Source of the DNA: DATAEK01 sp036258055
Lineage (GTDB): Bacteria; Acidobacteriota; Vicinamibacteria; Vicinamibacterales; 2-12-FULL-66-21
Length of the DNA stretch: 14,413 nt
Assembly: GCA_036258055.1 (NCBI GenBank)
Contig: DATAEK010000186.1
Location: forward strand, 1 to 14,413
Reading direction: 5' to 3'
Of this stretch, positions 1 to 7,062 are shown piece by piece (the first letter of the stretch is position 1; every line of letters begins with the position of its first letter). Position numbers and translations under genes: made by a program. Under the pieces are notes generated by a model, which did no database searches, was not told the origin of the DNA, and worked only from the letters and a program-made list of their open reading frames with translations.

Positions 1-1436
1 CGCAGCGCTTCCGTGAAAAAGTACGGCGCCTCGTCGATCGGGCCTGCCCGCAGCCGCAACAGGCCGAGATTGGCGTACGGCTCCCACACGCTCGGGCTGA
101 GGCGCAGCGCCGCCTCGAGATGCGGCCGCGCCGCCTCGTAGTGTCCTTGCTGCAGCAGCATCGAACCGAGATTGTTGTGCGCAAACCAGGAGTCGGGATT
201 GCGACGAAGGATTGACCGGTAGAGCGTTTCGGCGTCGGCGTAGTCACGGCTCTGCATCCAGGTCAGGGTGCCGAGCGAGACCAGCAGCACGGACGCGGCG
301 ACCCGGGTCAGCATCAGCGGCTGGCCGCTCAATCCGAGCGTGAGCCCTGCGCACAAAAACGCGATGATGGGAACGCTTGCGAGGTATTGAAAATGATCTG
401 CGACGAATGCGTAGCGGAAGGGATAGACGTTCAGGAAGCCGAGCGCCGGAAACACGAGCGCACAAAACGCCAGCAGGGCAGCCAGCGGTGCCCGTGACCG
501 CACTCGGATCGTCCAGAGCGCAGTGATGCATCCAATCAGTGCGAGCGGAAACAGAGTCTGCCACCAGACCTGCGGATCCATGGTCCACTTGGGGTAGTTG
601 AAGGTCAGTTGTGCCGGCCAGACGAGCTTTGCGAGATAGAAGACAATCGCGCGAGCGGCAATGAGGCACCGCTGCGCCAGCGTGAGCTGAAACTCGATGC
701 CCTGCGCACCGATCACGCTGTGCTCGATCCAGGCGCTCCACCCGCCGGCGGCGGCGGCTGCTGCCGCGAACGGGATGAGCGGCACGATGTCACGTCGAAC
801 GTCCACTCGCCCGCGCCGCCACCACGCGACGATCGCGAGCAGGGCGGGCATCATCGCCGTCACCGTCTTGGCGAGGAGCGCAAGCACGAACCACGCGAGT
901 GCAGCCAGGTAGACGCGCCTGTCGCGTGACTCGTCGAACCGGACGTACGCGATGGCCGACAGCAGGCACAGCACGGCCGACAACGTGTTCTTCTGTTCGC
1001 TGATCCACGCAACCGACTCGACGTGAACCGGATGCACGGCGAACACGAACGCCGCCAGCATGGCGCCCAGGACGCCGAGCTCGCGCAACAGGAGAAAAAT
1101 CAGGAAGGCTGCGATCGAGTGGAGGACGATGTTCGTGAGGTGATAGCCGACAGGCGCGTCCTTCCAGACTCTGTGCTCGAACCAGAATGCCGAATGGAGC
1201 ACGGGGTAGTACTGCTGCGTCGCACCGGGCTCGAGCCAGATCCGCCTCAGGCCATCGACCGATTGCAGCTCCGGCTTGGTGATGTGGCCATCGTCGTCCC
1301 ACACCGGCGCGCCTCGCCACGCGGGGTAGTACGCCGCCGATACGGCCACGACGATCGCCAGCAGTACGGACGCCCCGGTGCCCGACCAGCTGAGCCGAGA
1401 CGAAGGCCGACGAGACGCAGGATCAGAACTCCGCAT
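1..1436 (-). CDS. TMTC-like GT-C membrane protein with C-terminal TPRs (partial)
   Basis: Multi-pass membrane protein resembling TMTC/PMT-type (GT-C fold) glycosyltransferases fused to tetratricopeptide repeats. After a first membrane segment (about residues 22-38) comes an acidic loop with D47-D48-D49, the place where GT-C enzymes keep catalytic acidic residues. HPVHVESVAW at 135-144 and a later FLNVYPFRYAFVADHFQYLA segment (about 345-365) are typical of this family. From about residue 393 helical TPRs begin (SRDYADAETLYR, NPDSWFAHNNLG, SPSVWEPYANLG). The frame stays open to base 1, so the C-terminus lies outside the window (478 full codons seen). ATG at 1436-1434 is the only ATG/GTG after an in-frame TAG at 1454-1452; AGGAAA lies 11 nt upstream. 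Divergent from the phospholipase D gene. Likely role: sugar transfer to envelope proteins; donor and acceptor cannot be read. The GT-C assignment is by family resemblance; the TPR part is clear. Confidence 0.88.
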   Translation of the reverse strand, partial: MRSSDPASRRPSSRLSWSGTGASVLLAIVVAVSAAYYPAWRGAPVWDDDGHITKPELQSVDGLRRIWLEPGATQQYYPVLHSAFWFEHRVWKDAPVGYHLTNIVLHSIAAFLIFLLLRELGVLGAMLAAFVFAVHPVHVESVAWISEQKNTLSAVLCLLSAIAYVRFDESRDRRVYLAALAWFVLALLAKTVTAMMPALLAIVAWWRRGRVDVRRDIVPLIPFAAAAAAAGGWSAWIEHSVIGAQGIEFQLTLAQRCLIAARAIVFYLAKLVWPAQLTFNYPKWTMDPQVWWQTLFPLALIGCITALWTIRVRSRAPLAALLAFCALVFPALGFLNVYPFRYAFVADHFQYLASVPIIAFLCAGLTLGLSGQPLMLTRVAASVLLVSLGTLTWMQSRDYADAETLYRSILRRNPDSWFAHNNLGSMLLQQGHYEAARPHLEAALRLSPSVWEPYANLGLLRLRAGPIDEAPYFFTEAL

Positions 1437-1450
1437 TGCCCACTCATTTT

Positions 1451-1465
1451 CCTAGATTCCCTAGG
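1451..1465. repeat. 5-bp hairpin over the start region of the TMTC-like gene
   Basis: CCTAG (1451-1455), loop ATTCC, CTAGG (1461-1465): perfect 5-bp inverted repeat overlapping the only Shine-Dalgarno-like sequence of the leftward gene. It could mask the ribosome-binding site in RNA; that is inference. Confidence 0.4.
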
Positions 1466-1491
1466 TGCCCCCGACCATCGGCACTTTCATA

Positions 1492-1542
1492 ACCATGGCC
1501 CATGGCCGGCATCGCCCATGGCCCATGGCCCATTTCCCATCC
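1492..1542. repeat. Heptamer array (CCCATGG/CCCATTT type)
   Basis: Seven-nucleotide units: ACCATGG (1492), CCCATGG (1499), an imperfect CCGGCAT plus 2 nt, then in strict phase CCCATGG (1515), CCCATGG (1522), CCCATTT (1529), CCCATCC (1536-1542). The last CC are also the first two bases of the adjoining hairpin. The array fills most of the gap between the divergent TMTC-like and phospholipase D genes. Same period and same junction as the array at 10416-10450. Confidence 0.85.
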
Positions 1543-1560
1543 GACTGCAAAAGCAGTCGG
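1541..1560. repeat. Perfect 8-bp hairpin closing the heptamer array
   Basis: CCGACTGC (1541-1548), loop AAAA, GCAGTCGG (1553-1560). No T-run follows on either strand, so it is not a normal terminator. It lies 33 nt before the GTG of the phospholipase D gene. A hairpin with the same CCGAC/GTCGG ends but different inner pairs occurs at 10449-10466 after a similar array. Confidence 0.85.
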
Positions 1561-1593
1561 CCCTTTGGCTGACGAATTGCAGAGCTCGCACCG

Positions 1594-2862
1594 GTGGCTC
1601 TCACGCGAGTGCGACGTGCGTTCGTGATTCTCCTCGCCATCGTGGCCGTTGTGATCCTCGGGCTGATGTTCGCCCAGGATCAGGAGACACTGCGGATCCG
1701 GTCTCAGTTTGTTGCGACGGATCCGGCGCATCCGGAGTACCTCGCCGCGCTCTCCGGCGCGGACCCTACGCGCGGCAATCAGTACGACGTCCTGACCAAC
1801 GGCGATCAGATCTTTCCCGCAATGCTTGCCGCGATCGACGGCGCACGCCAGCGAATCAGCTTCGAGACCTACATCTACGACACGGGGGAAGTCGCCAACC
1901 GGTTCACCGAGGCGTTGGAGAAGGCCGCGCGTCGCGGCGTGCAAGTGAGGCTGCTCACCGATTCGGTCGGCTCGAGCGGGATGACCATCGCGGACGTCGA
2001 TCGCCTGCGCTCAGCGGGATGTCAGGTGATCTCGTACAATCCGCCGCACTGGTACCGCCTCGAGTCCGTGAACTACCGTACGCATCGAAAGATCCTGGTC
2101 GTCGACGGCCAGGTCGGATTCACGGGTGGCGTTGGCGTGGCCGACCACTGGCTGGGTCACGCACAGGACAAGGATCACTGGCGCGACACGCAAGTCAGGC
2201 TCCGCGGTCCCATCGTCAGGCTCCTCGAGGCCTCGTTCTACGAGGACTTCGTCGAGAGCACCGGCCCCATCACCCCCGAGCTCGATCCAGCGCCCGCACT
2301 TCGCGATGAAGAGGGTGCGTCGTTCGTCGTGCGCAGCTCGCCCACCGGCGGCAGCAGCGATTTGAAGCGTCTGTACCTGCTGATCATCGCGTCCGCGCAG
2401 AAGACGCTCGACATCACGAGCCCCTACTTCGTGACCGACGAATCGTCGCTCTGGTCGCTCGAAGACGCTGTCCGCCGCGGTGTCACGATCCGCATTCTCG
2501 TCGAGGGAGACATCACCGATGCGATGCCGGTGAAGTACGCATCACGCGCCGTCTACGATCGCCTGCTCGCGATCGGCATCCAGATCTCCGAGTATCAGCC
2601 GACGATGATGCACACGAAAGTGCTGGTGGCAGACGGGATGATCAGCATGTTCGGGTCCGCGAATTTCGACAACCGATCGCTCGAGTTGAACGACGAGCTG
2701 AACGTCGCTGTCTGGAACCGCGACCTGGCGGCGCGTTTCACTCAGGATCTCGAGGCGGATCTTCAGCGGGCGCGGAAGCTGGAGCTCCAGACGTGGCGGC
2801 GGCGTTCGCTGCTCGACAAGACGCGCGAGCAGTTCTGGAGTTACTTCGGTGAGATATTCTGA
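1594..2862 (+). CDS. Phospholipase D / cardiolipin synthase-like enzyme
   Basis: Two HKD phosphodiesterase motifs identify the phospholipase D superfamily: H164-x-K166-x4-D171, followed by a GFTGG segment, and H340-x-K342-x4-D347, followed by GSANFDNRSLELNDELN. This arrangement and the 422-residue length fit bacterial cardiolipin synthases of the ClsA/ClsB type, which join phosphatidyl groups via a histidine intermediate. One N-terminal membrane segment (about residues 8-27) puts the domain at the membrane; ClsA usually has two. Start is GTG at 1594; an in-frame TGA at 1570 limits extension. The ribosome-binding site is weak (GAG about 9 nt upstream), and GTG codons at 1609 and 1624 are alternatives. 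Twelve nt separate it from the next gene, so the two are probably co-transcribed. Substrate is inferred; another phosphatidyl transferase or phospholipase is possible. Confidence 0.93.
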   Translation: MALTRVRRAFVILLAIVAVVILGLMFAQDQETLRIRSQFVATDPAHPEYLAALSGADPTRGNQYDVLTNGDQIFPAMLAAIDGARQRISFETYIYDTGEVANRFTEALEKAARRGVQVRLLTDSVGSSGMTIADVDRLRSAGCQVISYNPPHWYRLESVNYRTHRKILVVDGQVGFTGGVGVADHWLGHAQDKDHWRDTQVRLRGPIVRLLEASFYEDFVESTGPITPELDPAPALRDEEGASFVVRSSPTGGSSDLKRLYLLIIASAQKTLDITSPYFVTDESSLWSLEDAVRRGVTIRILVEGDITDAMPVKYASRAVYDRLLAIGIQISEYQPTMMHTKVLVADGMISMFGSANFDNRSLELNDELNVAVWNRDLAARFTQDLEADLQRARKLELQTWRRRSLLDKTREQFWSYFGEIF

Positions 2863-2874
2863 CCGGAGCCCGGC

Positions 2875-3969
2875 ATGCCAGCGATCGCCGCATCGACCGT
2901 CACGATCTTCTATCTCTTCGACCTGGCCGAGCAGCTCGACCTCGTGGCTCTGCGAGCGTCGATTGGCGCCGGCGCGGCCGCGGCACGGTTCCTGCCGAAG
3001 TCCGGCGCCCCGCCCTACGTGCAGTACGCCGTGCCGCCGGTCGTCGTCGACGGCGAGGGCCTCGGTCTCATCGAAATCGACGGTTTCAGGCCGCGGCTGA
3101 AGTTCTTCGACTATGGGGTCGTCTCGCTGGCGCTCTCGCGCCCGTTTGCGGGCGATTGGCCGCAATTCATCGCTCTCAGCCAGAAGTACATCGAAAACGA
3201 GGATCTCGAGCGTCGCGCCGCAGACGTTTGTCGTGATCTCTCGAAGCGATTCGCATCGGTGATGCACGGGCGGCGCGAGACGTTCCTGGCCGAGGACTAT
3301 CTGGTGTTCTCGGTCAATGCGCTGGGCGAGCCCATGACCGCGGAGGAGCTGCTCGCACGCCGTGGCGAAGAGATCGCACTCCTGCTGAGAGGCGAGCGCC
3401 ATGCCCTGAGCCGGCAGGAGCAAGGCGAGATTCTGCGGAACAACCTGTCGTATCTCGCCGACGACCTCGTCATCCCCACGTGGAACGCGGCGTTCGTATA
3501 TGACACGGAGGCCGGGAGCCAGGCAGCGCTCGAGATCTTCGAGTTCGCCAACTCGCAGCTGCTCGAGTTCCGGTACTACGACGATTTGCTCGATACGCAA
3601 CTCGGCCGGATCTACACCAAGCTGCAGCGACCGCGTTGGTACGACGCGATTACGGGTCGCGGCTACATCCGTGCCGCCAAGGATCTGCACGCGCTGTTCA
3701 TCGACGTGAACGAGATCACCGACCGGACCGAGAACGCGTTGAAGATGGTCGGCGACATCTACTCCGCGCGCCTCTTCAATCTGACCGCCGCGCGGCTCGG
3801 GCTCTCGCGGTGGAAGGAAAGCGTCCAGGAGAAGCTGAAAACGCTCGACGACATTTACCGTTTCGCCGTCGAGCAGGTCGCGATCTCGCGGGGCCACCTG
3901 CTGGAGCTGACGATCATCCTGATTCTCGTGCTGGAACTGGTCCTGTTCTTCCTCGGTATCTCGCGTTAG
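2875..3969 (+). CDS. RMD1/YagE (DUF155)-like protein with C-terminal membrane anchor
   Basis: A 364-residue protein, soluble for most of its length, ending in a strongly hydrophobic helix (about 341-361) and a four-residue tail, GISR. A FFDYGVVSLAL strand segment (77-87), a helical middle with RNNLSYLADDLVIP (188-201), YYDDLLDTQLGRIYTKL (234-250) and the terminal LELTIILILVLELVLFF resemble the RMD1/YagE (DUF155) family, whose members also end in one membrane helix. In eukaryotes that family includes mitochondrial inner-membrane proteins; the bacterial function is unknown. The assignment is by eye and moderate. ATG at 2875 has GGAG at 2865-2868. It follows the phospholipase D gene by 12 nt, suggesting a joint membrane-related role. 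A 506-codon ORF on the opposite strand is a shadow. Confidence 0.82.
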   Translation: MPAIAASTVTIFYLFDLAEQLDLVALRASIGAGAAAARFLPKSGAPPYVQYAVPPVVVDGEGLGLIEIDGFRPRLKFFDYGVVSLALSRPFAGDWPQFIALSQKYIENEDLERRAADVCRDLSKRFASVMHGRRETFLAEDYLVFSVNALGEPMTAEELLARRGEEIALLLRGERHALSRQEQGEILRNNLSYLADDLVIPTWNAAFVYDTEAGSQAALEIFEFANSQLLEFRYYDDLLDTQLGRIYTKLQRPRWYDAITGRGYIRAAKDLHALFIDVNEITDRTENALKMVGDIYSARLFNLTAARLGLSRWKESVQEKLKTLDDIYRFAVEQVAISRGHLLELTIILILVLELVLFFLGISR

Positions 3970-3980
3970 CCCTCTTATGT

Positions 3981-4002
3981 TTCTCCTGTCTCCTGGTCTC
4001 CC
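3981..4002. repeat. Short heptamer array (TCTCCTG type)
   Basis: TCTCCTG at 3982-3988 and 3989-3995, then the variant GTCTCCC at 3996-4002, in the 65-nt gap before gltX. CCCGT (4000-4004), loop TATGC, ACGGG (4010-4014) forms a 5-bp hairpin directly at the end of the array, repeating the array-then-hairpin layout seen at 1492-1560 and 10416-10466. Confidence 0.6.
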
Positions 4003-4022
4003 GTTATGCACGGGCGAGCCGC

Positions 4023-4028
4023 TACAAT
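4023..4028 (+). promoter_or_regulatory. -10 box of gltX
   Basis: TACAAT ends 6 nt before the gltX ATG (4035), so transcription would begin at or next to the start codon. No convincing -35 box is seen; CCCGTT stands at the expected 17-nt distance. Candidate only. Confidence 0.5.
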
Positions 4029-4034
4029 TGATCG

Positions 4035-5474
4035 ATGATCCGCGTTCGATTTGCGCCGTCACCGACAGGGTATCTGCACGTGGGCGGCGCCCGCACGGCG
4101 CTCTTCAACTGGCTCTTCGCACGTCGCCAGGGCGGGACCTTCGTGCTCCGGATCGAGGACACCGACGCCGAGCGATCGTCCTGGGACATGGTCTCGGGCA
4201 TCATCGACGGCCTGCGCTGGCTCGGACTCGATTGGGACGAGGGCCCGGACATCGGCGGTCCGCACGCGCCGTACTTCCAGTCACAGCGGCTCGAACGCTA
4301 TCGGGCGATGGCGGCGCAGCTGGTCGCGGACGGCCACGCCTACTACTGCTATTGCACCCCGGAGGAGATTCAACGGAAGCGGGACGCCGCCGGAGGCACG
4401 TGGACCTACGATCGCACGTGCCGCAGCCGATCGAAGGAAGACGTCGCGAGGCTCGAAGCGGCCAGCGCGCCCCGCGCGGTGCGTTTCAACGTGCCGGAAG
4501 GGGAGACGGTCTTCGACGATCTCGTACACGGGCGGATCGCCTTCGACAACGCGAACATTGAAGACTTCGTCGCACTCCGCTCGGACGGTCAGCCCACGTA
4601 CCACCTGACGGTGGTCGTCGACGACATCGACATGGTCATCACCCACGTCGTCCGCGGAGACGATCACATCTCGAACACGCCGAAGCAGGTCTTGTTGTAT
4701 CAAGCGTTCGGCAAGGAACGGCCGCTGTTCGCGCACGTTCCGCTCATCCTCGGACCTGACAAGAAGCGGTTGAGCAAGCGTCACGGGGCGACGTCGGTCA
4801 CCGAGTATCAGCGCCAGGGCTATCTCTCGGAGGCCATGGTCAACTTTCTCGCGCTGCTCGGGTGGTCCCCGGGGAACGATCAGGAGATCTTCTCGCGCGA
4901 TCAGCTCCTGAAGGCGTTCACGCTCGAAGGCATCAGCGGCGGCAACGCCGTCTTCAATCCGGAAAAACTCGATTGGTTCAATCAGCAGCACATCGCACTC
5001 CTGTCGGCGGAGCAACTCGCGGATCGACTCGAGCCAATCCTCAGTGATGCGGGTGTCTGGCGCGACACGTTCGGAACGACCGGACGTCAGTGGCTGCTTC
5101 GGGTGATCGAGATGTACCGGCCGCGGCTGCGCAAGCTCTCGCAGTTCGTGGACGATGCGGCGCTGTTTTTCACGGAGCGTGTGGAGTACGAGTCCGCGGC
5201 GGTTGAAAAGCATCTCCCCGGGATGGCGCCGCACCTGGCGGCCCTGCGTGAGCGAATGGAAACGGTCGAGCCTTTCGACGCCGCGACGATCGAACAGGCG
5301 CTGAGGGATCTCGCGACAGCGCGGGGAATCAAGGCCGCTGCGCTGATTCACGCGACGCGCGTGGCGGTGACGGGCCGCGCGGCCAGTCCTGGTCTTTTCG
5401 AAGTGCTGGAACTGCTGGGCCGGGAAAAAACGGTCACCCGGCTTGGGCGTGCTATGGAACTTCTACCCACATGA
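4035..5474 (+). CDS. gltX: Glutamyl-tRNA synthetase
   Basis: Charges tRNA-Glu (and possibly tRNA-Gln, if the indirect pathway is used) with glutamate in the cytoplasm. Class I synthetase: PSPTGYLHVGGAR at 8-20 holds the HIGH-type motif, and K244-R-L-S-K-R249 is the KMSKS loop. HVVRGDDHISNTPKQ (204-218) is also diagnostic. At 479 residues it has usual bacterial length. In the zinc-ribbon region C105-x-C107 and C129 are present, but position 131, where E. coli has the fourth ligand His, is Ser; zinc binding may be lost or altered. ATG 4035 has no Shine-Dalgarno sequence and sits just after a TACAAT box, suggesting a leaderless message. The CGCACC/GGTGCG inverted repeat at 5475-5498 follows the stop directly. 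Confidence 0.98.
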   Translation: MIRVRFAPSPTGYLHVGGARTALFNWLFARRQGGTFVLRIEDTDAERSSWDMVSGIIDGLRWLGLDWDEGPDIGGPHAPYFQSQRLERYRAMAAQLVADGHAYYCYCTPEEIQRKRDAAGGTWTYDRTCRSRSKEDVARLEAASAPRAVRFNVPEGETVFDDLVHGRIAFDNANIEDFVALRSDGQPTYHLTVVVDDIDMVITHVVRGDDHISNTPKQVLLYQAFGKERPLFAHVPLILGPDKKRLSKRHGATSVTEYQRQGYLSEAMVNFLALLGWSPGNDQEIFSRDQLLKAFTLEGISGGNAVFNPEKLDWFNQQHIALLSAEQLADRLEPILSDAGVWRDTFGTTGRQWLLRVIEMYRPRLRKLSQFVDDAALFFTERVEYESAAVEKHLPGMAPHLAALRERMETVEPFDAATIEQALRDLATARGIKAAALIHATRVAVTGRAASPGLFEVLELLGREKTVTRLGRAMELLPT

Positions 5475-5498
5475 CGCACCGTTCTGACACTTGGTGCG
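5475..5498 (+). terminator. Hairpin just after gltX
   Basis: CGCACC (5475-5480) and GGTGCG (5493-5498) form a perfect 6-bp stem with a 12-nt loop, starting at the base after the gltX stop. A second stem CCCGA-TCA-TCGGG follows at 5520-5532. Neither has a T-run, so intrinsic termination is uncertain. Confidence 0.35.
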
Positions 5499-5801
5499 GC
5501 TGAGCTGAGCCAGTCTCCGCCCGATCATCGGGGGCCAGAAGGCACGCTATTGCCCAGTTGAGGTATCTCGCCCGTCTCTCGTTCCGTTCAACCGCCCCGT
5601 AGACGTGCGAAGCGGCACGCCACTTCCGCTCATCGGTAGTCGCTTCCCCAATAACACTTCTGTTACCGACCATATCTCACGGTCAATCAATGGGTTCCAC
5701 GCCGAGATCCAAGGATTCGTGGCACCAGCGTTGCACTTCATCCGCGTGTGAACGGCCGCGCTGCCTGTCAGACGCGCGGCCGCTGGCAGAAGGGGGGGAC
5801 C
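5499..5801. other. Gap with no recognisable gene
   Basis: Beyond the small stems at 5520-5532 and CCACG/CGTGG at 5697-5722 I see nothing assignable. Bases 5640-5700 are visibly richer in A and T than the surroundings. The leftward frame is open over part of the stretch (a 73-codon ORF 5673-5452), but it has no ribosome-binding site, overlaps the end of gltX and matches nothing I recognise. A promoter for the KGG gene must lie here; a decayed gene or a small RNA is possible. Confidence 0.4.
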
Positions 5802-6080
5802 GTGGCCAAGGAAGATCGCGGATTTGCGTCGATGGATCGGGCGAAGCAGCGCGAGATTGCAAGCAAAGGCGGCAAGGCCGCACATCAAAAAGGAACGGCG
5901 CACGAGTGGACGAGTGAAGAAGCCCGCGACGCAGGTCGCAAGGGCGGCATCGCGAGTCACCGCCGCCGGCGCGAGCAGATGGGGAATCCTGGAGCCGAGG
6001 ACGAATCGCGGTCGCCGGGGACGGGCGAGCCATCGCGCGTGATGGACGACCACGACGATCGTTTCACCAGCGAAAGATAG
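5802..6080 (+). CDS. KGG-repeat stress protein (GsiB-like)
   Basis: A 92-residue very hydrophilic protein with two copies of the stress-induced KGG motif: GFASMDRAKQREIASKGGKA (residues 7-26) and WTSEEARDAGRKGGIASH (about 33-50), then a basic RRRR patch and an acidic, disordered tail. The family (Bacillus GsiB, E. coli YciG) is linked to general stress and desiccation and looks like plant LEA proteins; molecular function is unproven. GTG at 5802 is preferred because the purine run AGGGGGGG (5791-5798) lies 3 nt upstream and the first repeat begins soon after. An in-frame ATG at 5748 would add 18 residues with no ribosome-binding site. Confidence 0.85.
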   Translation: MAKEDRGFASMDRAKQREIASKGGKAAHQKGTAHEWTSEEARDAGRKGGIASHRRRREQMGNPGAEDESRSPGTGEPSRVMDDHDDRFTSER

Positions 6081-6108
6081 CTCGCGGCCGTCTGCGTCAA
6101 TGCAGGAG

Positions 6109-6148
6109 GGAGCGGATCACGGCTCCGGCCGTCCGTTTCCTCCGCTCC
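6109..6148. terminator. Nested inverted repeat after the KGG gene
   Basis: GGAGCGGA (6109-6116) pairs perfectly with TCCGCTCC (6141-6148), and inside it ACGGC (6119-6123)-TCCG-GCCGT (6128-6132) forms a second stem. It starts 28 nt after the KGG stop and lies ahead of the glycosylase promoter. A terminator role is plausible, but there is no T-run. Confidence 0.45.
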
Positions 6149-6200
6149 TATCACCTCACGGCGCTCGACGCCTGACGTTCGCCCTTCGACAGCCTCGCGT

Positions 6201-6206
6201 TATGAT
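6201..6206 (+). promoter_or_regulatory. -10 box of the DNA glycosylase gene
   Basis: TATGAT, 9 nt before the GTG start at 6216, so the transcript start would fall at about the start codon. TTCGCC at 6178-6183 is a weak -35 candidate with 17-nt spacing. Confidence 0.5.
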
Positions 6207-6215
6207 GCTGTCTTC

Positions 6216-6836
6216 GTGACCCCAGCCGATTACGCTCGCGCGCGGCGCCTGCTGATGCGCCGCGATCCAGTTCTCGCTGCGCTCATCAAACGTCATGGTG
6301 CCTGCGGCCTCGCTGCCGCGCAGCGCGCCGACCATCTCACGGCGCTCGTCCGCGCCATCACGTTTCAGCAACTCTCGACGAAGGCCGCGTCCACGATCTA
6401 CGGGCGTCTCGCCACGCGGATGCCGGACGGACGTCCCGACGCGGCCGTCCTCGCGTCGCTCACCGACGAGCAGTACCGGACCATCGGGATGAGCCGTCAG
6501 AAAATGTCCTACCTGCGTGACCTCGCCGAGCGGGTGCAGACCGGCACGCTCGATCTCGATGCGCTCGACGGTCTCCCGGATGATGAAGTCGCCGCGATGC
6601 TGACGAAGGTGAAGGGCATCGGCCGATGGTCGGCGGACATGTTTCTGATGTTCCGCCTGCATCGCCCTGACGTCCTCCCCGTCGGTGATCTCGGCATCGT
6701 CACCGCCATCCGCAAGTCGTACAAGCTTCGCAAGGTCCCGACCGCCGATCGCATGCGCAAGATCGCTGAGGCCTGGCGTCCGTACCGATCGGTCGCGTGC
6801 TGGTATTTGTGGCGAAGCCTGGATAACGAGCCGTAG
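6216..6836 (+). CDS. AlkA-type DNA-3-methyladenine glycosylase
   Basis: Base-excision repair enzyme of the HhH-GPD superfamily that removes alkylated purines. The helix-hairpin-helix LTKVKGIGRWSADMF (129-143) binds the DNA backbone, and LPVGDLGI (154-161) supplies the catalytic Asp, D158. FQQLSTKAAST (50-60) is the conserved first helix pair. At 206 residues it lacks the extra N-terminal domain of E. coli AlkA (282 residues), as the shorter bacterial and yeast Mag1-like members do; no Cys cluster for iron-sulphur is present, which argues against EndoIII/MutY. GTG 6216 has no ribosome-binding site but lies just after TATGAT, so a leaderless message is likely. Exact lesion range is inferred from the family. 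Confidence 0.93.
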   Translation: MTPADYARARRLLMRRDPVLAALIKRHGACGLAAAQRADHLTALVRAITFQQLSTKAASTIYGRLATRMPDGRPDAAVLASLTDEQYRTIGMSRQKMSYLRDLAERVQTGTLDLDALDGLPDDEVAAMLTKVKGIGRWSADMFLMFRLHRPDVLPVGDLGIVTAIRKSYKLRKVPTADRMRKIAEAWRPYRSVACWYLWRSLDNEP

Positions 6837-6874
6837 CGGGACGCTGCGCTTGCCGGGGTCCGCTAAGGGCGATT

Positions 6875-6923
6875 GCTTGTCGCTAACGGCTTGTTTCTTG
6901 TCGCTGCCCGCTCTTCGCTGCTT
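6875..6923. repeat. Heptamer array (GCTTGTC type), left arm
   Basis: Seven units in strict phase: GCTTGTC (6875), GCTAACG (6882), GCTTGTT (6889), TCTTGTC (6896), GCTGCCC (6903), GCTCTTC (6910), GCTGCTT (6917). Six of seven start with GCT. It lies in the 226-nt gap between the glycosylase and the propeller-amidohydrolase genes, and an inverted copy lies at 7002-7043. Confidence 0.8.
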
Positions 6924-7001
6924 TGCTTGCCGCTGGCTGCAGGCTAGGTCGTCACGACTTTTCAACAATCCGATTTCGCAACGCCGATGCCCCCGCGGAC
7001 C

Positions 7002-7043
7002 GCGACAAGCAACAGCAGATAGCGAACAGCAATCTGCGGCAAG
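7002..7043. repeat. Heptamer array, inverted right arm
   Basis: GACAAGC (7004), AACAGCA (7011), GATAGCG (7018), AACAGCA (7025), ATCTGCG (7032): 7-nt period, complementary in sense to the left arm. GCGACAAGCAA (7002-7012) is the perfect 11-bp inverse of 6873-6883, and GCGGCAAG (7036-7043) the inverse of 6926-6933. The arm ends 4 nt before the ribosome-binding site of the next gene. Confidence 0.75.
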
Positions 7044-7062
7044 TATCAGGAGACACCCCTAC

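Noticed and set aside
1023..2309. 428-codon ORF on the plus strand
   Set aside because: It crosses the divergent gap and its array and overlaps both the TMTC-like gene and the phospholipase D gene out of frame; no domain is recognisable.
2542..4062. 506-codon ORF on the minus strand
   Set aside because: It is antisense to two well-supported genes, rich in Arg/Glu/Val as expected from high-GC shadow frames, and has no family signature.
6875..7043. CRISPR-like repeat cluster
   Set aside because: The units are 7 nt and contiguous, with no repeats of 23-40 nt, no unique spacers and no cas genes.
6685..7062. Upstream extension of the amidohydrolase frame
   Set aside because: The extra residues come from the end of the glycosylase gene and the heptamer arrays; ATG 7063 has a ribosome-binding site and begins a signal peptide.
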